Origin: an uncultured bacterium
GTDB taxonomy: Bacteria; Cyanobacteriota; Vampirovibrionia; Gastranaerophilales; Gastranaerophilaceae
Assembly (NCBI GenBank): GCA_902489575.1
Contig: CABUAQ010000069.1
Location: 1 to 11,005, forward strand
Length of the DNA: 11,005 nucleotides
Direction of reading: 5' to 3'
Shown here: piece after piece, positions 7,232-11,005 of the stretch
Layout: each line of letters starts with the position of its first letter
How positions within the stretch are numbered: position 1 is the stretch's first letter
Position numbers and translations under genes: made by a program
Notes under the pieces: model-generated
Told to the model about the DNA's origin: nothing
Database searches by the model: none
Seen by the model: the letters and a program-made list of their open reading frames with translations, nothing else

Positions 7232-7777
7232 TTACCTGGTTATGCCTTTACTTAAACTTTCCAACTTTGCACGAAGACTCATATCAATGACACAATCATC
7301 ATACTTGAATGCAAGCCCTGCAATAAGCGATTCATCAATTTCCCAAACCGGTGTAACTTCACAATTTAATTTACGCTCCAGTTTGAATAAAATATTTGAC
7401 TTATTTTCAAAATTTAATTTAACAGCTGAAAACACTTCTACCGTTTTCTTATTTGAAAGTTTTTCAACCATATCACAATACGCCTGCTTAATTGATTCAA
7501 ACTCGCCAAAGCGATTCTTTTCAATCAAAACTTTCAAAAATCGTAAAAGCTTTTCATCAATTTTCCCGCCAAAAACAGAATTCAGGATTTCAGATTTTGA
7601 AAAAGCTGATATTGAAGAATTAGCCATAACAATTCTCAAATCTTCAGATAAATTTAAAACCTCATCAAGCTCTGCAAGCTGGGAGTTAATATAATCATAT
7701 GAATTTGTTTCCTTTGCGATATCAAGCAGCGCCTTAGCATAATTTTTTGAAATAATAGATACACGAGTTTCTGTCAT
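7232..7777 (-). CDS. atpH: F1 ATP synthase delta subunit (OSCP)
   Basis: The delta subunit caps the F1 head and ties it to the peripheral b/b' stalk. The product has 181 residues, typical for the family. The N-terminal helical domain opens with SKNYAKALLDIA, and the C-terminal part has the conserved pattern AGLAFKYDDCVIDMSLRAKLESL (its first half at about 153-162), matching the usual GG-x-D-x-VIDGS-R-L ending of delta. Its ATG shares one base with the atpF stop (TAATG), and AGGA lies 10 nt upstream inside atpF, so translation is likely coupled. Sequence is poorly conserved in this family; position between b and alpha supports the call. Confidence 0.94.
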   Translation of the reverse strand: MTETRVSIISKNYAKALLDIAKETNSYDYINSQLAELDEVLNLSEDLRIVMANSSISAFSKSEILNSVFGGKIDEKLLRFLKVLIEKNRFGEFESIKQAYCDMVEKLSNKKTVEVFSAVKLNFENKSNILFKLERKLNCEVTPVWEIDESLIAGLAFKYDDCVIDMSLRAKLESLSKGITR

Positions 7778-8286
7778 TACAATTTCATCCTGTCAAGTTC
7801 ATCTAAACTGTCTGAAATGAATTTATTATGTAAATCCGGATTTTCGGATAACATCCTGTTTATATGTTGTTTCGCAAGTTCTAAGGAAGCTCTTGAAGTT
7901 TTTTCAATCAAAAGATTTGACAGGTTCTTCTCCTCTATTGAAACAGCCCTTCCGATATTTTGCTCGATGTCAAAAACTGTCTTATGCGTAGATTCTTCAA
8001 TTCTGTTTCTGAAGGCATCTATTTTTGAAGCATTAGTTTTTTTTATCAATTGAACCTCGTTTGGCAAAGACTCTAAAACCGCTTTAGCTGAACGAAGCTC
8101 AGTTTGTGACATCTGCTTTTCTTCATCAGACTTTATTATACCCGCTTCAACCGCAGAAATTCCTTTATCAAACATACTCACAATGCTAAATTTTCTTATA
8201 ATCCAACCCAATATAAACAGCATTATTATAAAGTTAATAACGTTAGAAGTAGCTATATACTTTAATATTGAAACAACATCATACAT
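7777..8286 (-). CDS. atpF: F0 ATP synthase subunit b
   Basis: The b subunit forms half of the peripheral stalk that holds F1 stationary. The product has 169 residues: one N-terminal membrane helix (about 14-32) and then a long charged, helical region with few Pro or Gly, expected to pair as a coiled coil with b'. It starts only 2 nt after the b' stop and has just a distant AAGG about 15 nt upstream, so it probably depends on translational coupling. Its end overlaps atpH by one base. It differs clearly from the upstream b' protein, so the stalk is a b/b' heterodimer. The symbols of the two b genes could be swapped; gene order after cyanobacteria decides them here. Confidence 0.92.
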   Translation of the reverse strand: MYDVVSILKYIATSNVINFIIMLFILGWIIRKFSIVSMFDKGISAVEAGIIKSDEEKQMSQTELRSAKAVLESLPNEVQLIKKTNASKIDAFRNRIEESTHKTVFDIEQNIGRAVSIEEKNLSNLLIEKTSRASLELAKQHINRMLSENPDLHNKFISDSLDELDRMKL

Positions 8287-8288
8287 AA

Positions 8289-8762
8289 TTAATCCATAAC
8301 CTTATTTATTGGCTCACAGTCAAAATTATCGACCTTTATATCCTGACTTAAAAGTTTAGAAACAATTAAAGATGCCAAATCTTTTACAACAACCGACTTA
8401 AGCTCGTTTTTAAGATTTTCTTCCTCTTTTGTTAAAATATCCTTTTGAGTTTGAATAGCAAGTTTTGACTTTTCTCTTGCAGCTTTTACCTTTTGAGCAG
8501 CATCAGTCTGAACCATTTCTACAACATTTTTGAATTCATGCCTGCATTTGTCCTGAGTCTTTTCAATACGAGTTTTGCAAGAAGTTTTTATATCTTGTGC
8601 AGATTTTCTGAGCCTGTCAGATTCTTCATAATTTGAACTGATATACTCTTCTCTTTTTCTTATTATTTCCAAAATTGGTCTGTAGAAAATAGCATTCATT
8701 ACCAAAATGAACACGACAAAACTCAACATAGCAATTAAAAATGTAGCATTGAATTCGAACAT
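8289..8762 (-). CDS. atpF': F0 ATP synthase subunit b' (second b-type subunit)
   Basis: This is the second peripheral stalk subunit, called b' (AtpG in cyanobacterial naming). The product has 157 residues. A membrane helix at about 6-27 is followed by NAIFYRPI (23-30), the typical junction of b/b' subunits, and then a long charged coiled-coil region (about 35-130). Split b and b' genes are found in photosynthetic bacteria and their relatives, whereas most bacteria have one b gene. AAAGGA lies 6 nt before the ATG, and the gene starts 11 nt after atpE. Three cysteines (62, 73, 149) are unusual for a stalk subunit but have no known meaning. Confidence 0.93.
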   Translation of the reverse strand: MFEFNATFLIAMLSFVVFILVMNAIFYRPILEIIRKREEYISSNYEESDRLRKSAQDIKTSCKTRIEKTQDKCRHEFKNVVEMVQTDAAQKVKAAREKSKLAIQTQKDILTKEEENLKNELKSVVVKDLASLIVSKLLSQDIKVDNFDCEPINKVMD

Positions 8763-8773
8763 CTGTATTCCTT

Positions 8774-9013
8774 TTATTTAACAAAGATTAACAACAGAGC
8801 AACAAGCAAAGCATAAATTGAAGTAGCTTCAGCTAAACCAGCGCCAAGAATAAAGTTTTTAAAAGCTTCATCCTTAATTTCCGGCTGACGTGCAATTGCA
8901 TCCAAAACACCTTTAGTTGCAATACCCAGACCTAAACCTCCGCCTATTGCCCCAAAACCGATTGCAATACCTGCACCCAATTTTGCCAAGTCTAAAGTTT
9001 GTTCAATTGTCAT
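8774..9013 (-). CDS. atpE: F0 ATP synthase subunit c (rotor ring)
   Basis: Subunit c forms the membrane ring whose rotation is driven by ion flow. The product has 79 residues forming a two-helix hairpin: a Gly-rich first helix (GGGLGLG, 24-30), a polar loop with the conserved RQP (42-44), and a second helix with the ion-binding Glu62. Compared with Na+-binding c subunits such as that of Ilyobacter tartaricus, the usual Gln in helix 1 is Leu29 and the Ser after the Glu is Ala63; only Thr64 is kept. This predicts H+ coupling. The gene has the best ribosome site in the operon, as expected for a protein needed in many copies per complex. Confidence 0.97.
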   Translation of the reverse strand: MTIEQTLDLAKLGAGIAIGFGAIGGGLGLGIATKGVLDAIARQPEIKDEAFKNFILGAGLAEATSIYALLVALLLIFVK

Positions 9014-9017
9014 AAAA

Positions 9018-9025
9018 TCCTCCTT
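9018..9025 (-). promoter_or_regulatory. Strong ribosome binding site of atpE
   Basis: AAGGAGGA on the minus strand is a near-perfect complement of the 16S rRNA 3' end, with 5 nt between GGAGG and the ATG at 9013. The other genes of the operon have weaker sites, which fits the high copy number of subunit c. Confidence 0.85.
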
Positions 9026-9031
9026 TTTATA

Positions 9032-9721
9032 TTACTCTTCTTTTATTGCCAATGAAATATATGTAGTTGATAAAAGCGTAAACACCAGCGCCTGAATTAG
9101 CGCAACAAAAAGTTCAAAAAGCATAAACGGAAGCGGAACAACTACCGCAACCAGACTTACAACTGTTGCAACAAGCACCTCTCCTGCAAAAATATTTGCA
9201 AAAAGCCGCAGTGCTAGAGAAAATGGCCTAACAAACAATTCTAAAGTATCAACTAAGGTAATAATAATTCCTTCAATTGAAAAGCCTTTAAAAAAGAACT
9301 TAAAGCCATTACGCTTAACCCCATAAAATATATAATATATCGAAACAACAACCGCCATAGCAGCAGTCATATTAATATCATTGTTAGGAGAAGCTAACTC
9401 TCCGCTTGAAAGATGTACAAGCTTCCAAGGAAGCTGTCCGACAAGATTGGCAGTCAAAATAAACATAAACAATGTCAAAACAATTGCTATATGCTTTTGA
9501 GCCTCATCATTACCCATACTTGATTTTGCAATACTATTAAAATACCTGACAACATTTTCGCTGAATAATTGCAGTTTCCCGGGTACGAATTGTAAGTTTC
9601 TTGTAGATACAAAAGCAAAAATTATCAACAGTAACATTGATAACCACATGGTGATAAGAGTATCCATATTAAATGATACACCATGACCTAAAATGTTCAC
9701 TGTATAAAGCCAATGTTCCAT
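9032..9721 (-). CDS. atpB: F0 ATP synthase subunit a
   Basis: Subunit a forms the ion half-channels next to the c-ring. The product has 229 residues with about five or six hydrophobic segments. The essential arginine is Arg172 in SLALRLFANIFAGE (168-181), equivalent to E. coli Arg210. The last membrane segment has ALIQALVFTLLS (207-218), whose Gln210 matches E. coli Gln252. The open frame extends to an ATG at 9751, but the ATG at 9721 is chosen because AAGGGAG lies 4-10 nt before it and no such site precedes the longer form. It is the first gene of the operon; no atpI-like accessory gene precedes it, and birA diverges upstream. Confidence 0.95.
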   Translation of the reverse strand: MEHWLYTVNILGHGVSFNMDTLITMWLSMLLLIIFAFVSTRNLQFVPGKLQLFSENVVRYFNSIAKSSMGNDEAQKHIAIVLTLFMFILTANLVGQLPWKLVHLSSGELASPNNDINMTAAMAVVVSIYYIFYGVKRNGFKFFFKGFSIEGIIITLVDTLELFVRPFSLALRLFANIFAGEVLVATVVSLVAVVVPLPFMLFELFVALIQALVFTLLSTTYISLAIKEE

Positions 9722-9828
9722 ATTTCTCCCTTCGCAAAACTCATGGTACACCGAAAAAAAAAATTAGCAAACATTTTTTTGTTTGTTATATAATAATAGC
9801 ACACGTGTATAATCCGTCAGGGGAGAAA
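9722..9828. promoter_or_regulatory. Divergent promoter region between atpB and birA
   Basis: This 107-nt spacer must hold the promoters for the seven-gene atp operon (leftward) and for birA-oadG-oadA (rightward). It contains A- and T-runs, two TATAAT hexamers on the + strand (9789-9794 and 9808-9813), and an imperfect inverted repeat TAGCAAAC / GTTTGTTA (9765-9772 and 9781-9788). No clear minus-strand promoter could be picked for atpB. The ACACGTGT palindrome (9801-9808) is short and may be chance. Confidence 0.5.
9764..9794 (+). promoter_or_regulatory. Candidate promoter of the birA-oadG-oadA genes
   Basis: TATAAT at 9789-9794 has TTAGCA (4 of 6 matches) 19 nt upstream at 9764-9769. The start would be near 9801, leaving a leader of about 28 nt that includes the ribosome site. 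A second TATAAT at 9808-9813 is less likely, because transcription from it would begin inside the ribosome site. Confidence 0.3.
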
Positions 9829-10551
9829 ATGGAAATAATAGGATTAGAAGAGGTCGATTCAACAAATACCTATGCAAAGCAAAACATTGATAAGCTTGCA
9901 GATGGTACTGTAATTCATGCCAGACGACAAACTTCAGGACGCGGGAGGCTGAATCGTACCTGGATAGATTTAGGTGAAGGTAATTTGTTTATGACAATTG
10001 TACTCAAGCCTTCTGAAACCTTTATCGAAAGCTATTCCAATATTACTCAATATTTTTCGGTTACCCTCTCAAAGGTTTTGGAACGATACGGTGTAAAACC
10101 CCAAATCAAATGGCCGAATGATGTATTGATTAACGGGAAAAAAATTGCAGGAATACTATCTGAAACAATAGTACAAGGTCAAAAACTTAAAGGTATTGTG
10201 GTAGGAATAGGTGTTAATCTTAATTCAACTCAAAAACAGTTAGATGAAATCCAAAATAAAGTTGCTGCATCTTTAAATATTGAACTTAATAAAAACATAG
10301 ATGTAACCGAATTTAGGAGTCAATTAACCGAAGAGTTTTTCAACAATTATAAGAAATTCCTTGATAACGGGTTTGAATATATAAAAGAAGATTATATAAA
10401 AAGAAATTGTTTTTTAGGAAAAAGTATAAGCGTCATGGTATTTGACAAAACAGAACATGGAATTGCGGATGCAATAAATGATAAAGGTGAGCTTATACTT
10501 TTAAAACAGAATAATAAAAAATCAGTACTTACAATAGGAGATATTTTATGA
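9829..10551 (+). CDS. birA: Biotin--[acetyl-CoA-carboxylase] ligase, stand-alone
   Basis: This enzyme makes biotinyl-AMP from biotin and ATP and joins biotin to a lysine of biotin carrier domains. The product has 240 residues. Motifs in order: DSTN (10-13), the biotinyl-AMP loop SGRGRLNRTW (36-45, with Asn where E. coli has Gly), KWPNDV (94-99), IAGIL.E (106-112), GIGVNLN (126-132), and a small C-terminal SH3-like domain (about 195-240). No helix-turn-helix domain precedes the catalytic core, so it is a class I ligase without repressor function. ATG 9829 is chosen because AGGGGAG lies 3 nt upstream and the family motif DSTN comes at residue 10; the open frame extends to 9673 but overlaps atpB. 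Its stop overlaps the oadG start (ATGA), linking the ligase to a biotin-dependent pump. Confidence 0.95.
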   Translation: MEIIGLEEVDSTNTYAKQNIDKLADGTVIHARRQTSGRGRLNRTWIDLGEGNLFMTIVLKPSETFIESYSNITQYFSVTLSKVLERYGVKPQIKWPNDVLINGKKIAGILSETIVQGQKLKGIVVGIGVNLNSTQKQLDEIQNKVAASLNIELNKNIDVTEFRSQLTEEFFNNYKKFLDNGFEYIKEDYIKRNCFLGKSISVMVFDKTEHGIADAINDKGELILLKQNNKKSVLTIGDIL

Positions 10552-10787
10552 ATCTAGGAAACTTAGAAAACGGGTTAGTATTACTCGGTATGGGCATGGG
10601 CTTTGTACTATGCTTTTTAACAATTTTAATAGTGGCTATGGGAATATTAAAACAGGTAGTAACTTACCTTAACAAATTATTTCCGGAAGCTGTTGAAGAA
10701 GTTAAATCAACAGCCAAAAAGGTTTCATCCAATGTAGATGAAGCTATTGCTGTTGCGTTAGCTGTAATTATGGCAAAAAAAAGTTAG
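10548..10787 (+). CDS. oadG: OadG-type gamma subunit of a Na+-pumping decarboxylase
   Basis: In known oxaloacetate or methylmalonyl-CoA decarboxylases the gamma subunit anchors the carboxyltransferase alpha subunit to the membrane beta subunit. The product has 79 residues: one N-terminal membrane helix (about 9-33) with the family pattern LLGMGMGFVL, then LFPEAVEEV and an Ala-rich end with DEAIAVALAVIMA. The His-rich metal-binding tail of Klebsiella OadG is not present. The start overlaps the birA stop by 4 nt, and TAGGAG lies a few bases upstream within birA. The following gene encodes the matching carboxyltransferase, supporting the call. The substrate cannot be told from this subunit, and no beta subunit gene is visible in the window. 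Confidence 0.85.
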   Translation: MNLGNLENGLVLLGMGMGFVLCFLTILIVAMGILKQVVTYLNKLFPEAVEEVKSTAKKVSSNVDEAIAVALAVIMAKKS

Positions 10788-10811
10788 TTACATAAGAAAG
10801 GATAAAAATCT

Positions 10812-11005
10812 ATGGGAAAGAAACTTATTAAAGTTATGGATACATCTTTTAGAGATGGTTTCCAATCAGTTTACGGGGCTAGAGTATTTGTCGATGACTT
10901 CATTCCTGCATTAAAATCAGCAGTAGATGCCGGGATTAGACACTTTGAAGTTGCCGGAGGAGCAAGATTTCAATCACCAATTTTCTATTGCAACGAAAAT
11001 GCATT
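10812..11005 (+). CDS. oadA: Carboxyltransferase subunit, OadA / pyruvate carboxylase B family (partial, 5' end only)
   Basis: The first 64 codons are present and the gene runs off the window. MDTSFRDGFQS (9-19) matches the start of the HMG-lyase-like TIM barrel (canonical DTTLRDAHQS), including the metal-site Asp15. FEVAGGARF (45-53) matches the next conserved strand (usually LEMWGGATF). The variant FRDGFQSVYGARV resembles, from memory, a sub-group annotated as pyruvate carboxylase subunit B or biotin attachment protein in epsilonproteobacteria. It would move carboxyl groups between a biotin carrier and pyruvate or oxaloacetate. AAAGGA lies 9 nt before the ATG. Placement after birA and oadG favours a decarboxylase alpha subunit. 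The missing C-terminus would show whether a biotin carrier domain is fused. Confidence 0.8.
   Translation, partial: MGKKLIKVMDTSFRDGFQSVYGARVFVDDFIPALKSAVDAGIRHFEVAGGARFQSPIFYCNENA

Noticed and set aside
9722..9751. N-terminal extension of AtpB to an ATG at 9751
   Set aside because: No ribosome site precedes it, while AAGGGAG precedes the ATG at 9721 at good spacing.
9765..9788. BirA operator
   Set aside because: The ligase has no DNA-binding domain, and arms and spacer differ from the known BirA operator.
9673..9828. N-terminal extension of the biotin ligase
   Set aside because: It would overlap atpB and add an unrelated leader without a helix-turn-helix; ATG 9829 has a ribosome site and correct motif position.

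Overview
The window is AT-rich bacterial chromosome with tightly packed genes. It most likely comes from a non-photosynthetic relative of Cyanobacteria (Gastranaerophilales / Vampirovibrionia, formerly Melainabacteria). Three lines of evidence point there. The ATP synthase genes run a-c-b'-b-delta-alpha-gamma, with two different b subunits and no beta or epsilon gene after gamma, which is the cyanobacterial layout. The gamma subunit lacks the extra segment that photosynthetic cyanobacteria and chloroplasts carry. The left side holds a type IV prepilin-like protein and two large proteins with an N-terminal 'FTG' motif, a style I associate from memory with gut Gastranaerophilales. The lineage call is an inference.

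Left part (1-3674, + strand): two tandem genes of 584 and 581 codons encode divergent paralogs of unknown function. Both have an FTG motif near residue 35, a PRT / RREG block, three or more hydrophobic segments and a conserved core (AQP(I/L)N, QFK, SR, NEL). Both have a TATAAT element just upstream and no evident Shine-Dalgarno sequence. The second gene contains a perfect 13-bp inverted repeat.

Middle (3683-4747): a prepilin-like gene (- strand) and a small XRE-type regulator gene (+ strand) diverge from an AT-rich spacer. The spacer carries a 38-bp near-perfect palindrome that overlaps the -10 and presumed start site of an almost consensus sigma70 promoter (TTGACA-N16-TATAAT) driving the prepilin gene. 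This looks like a compact operator/regulator/target module.

Right part (4756-9721, - strand): seven F-type ATP synthase genes form one operon, transcribed atpB, atpE, atpF', atpF, atpH, atpA, atpG, with gaps of at most 22 nt or overlaps. The c subunit has the carboxylate expected of a rotary ring but lacks two usual Na+ ligands, so it is predicted to be proton-coupled.

Right end (9829-11005, + strand): a stand-alone biotin ligase overlaps an OadG-type gamma subunit gene, followed by the start of a carboxyltransferase of the oxaloacetate decarboxylase / pyruvate carboxylase B family. The ligase would attach biotin to the carrier of this decarboxylase system, which in known families exports Na+. 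No RNA genes, CRISPR arrays, insertion sequences or phage genes were seen. No stretch over 300 bases lacks a gene.
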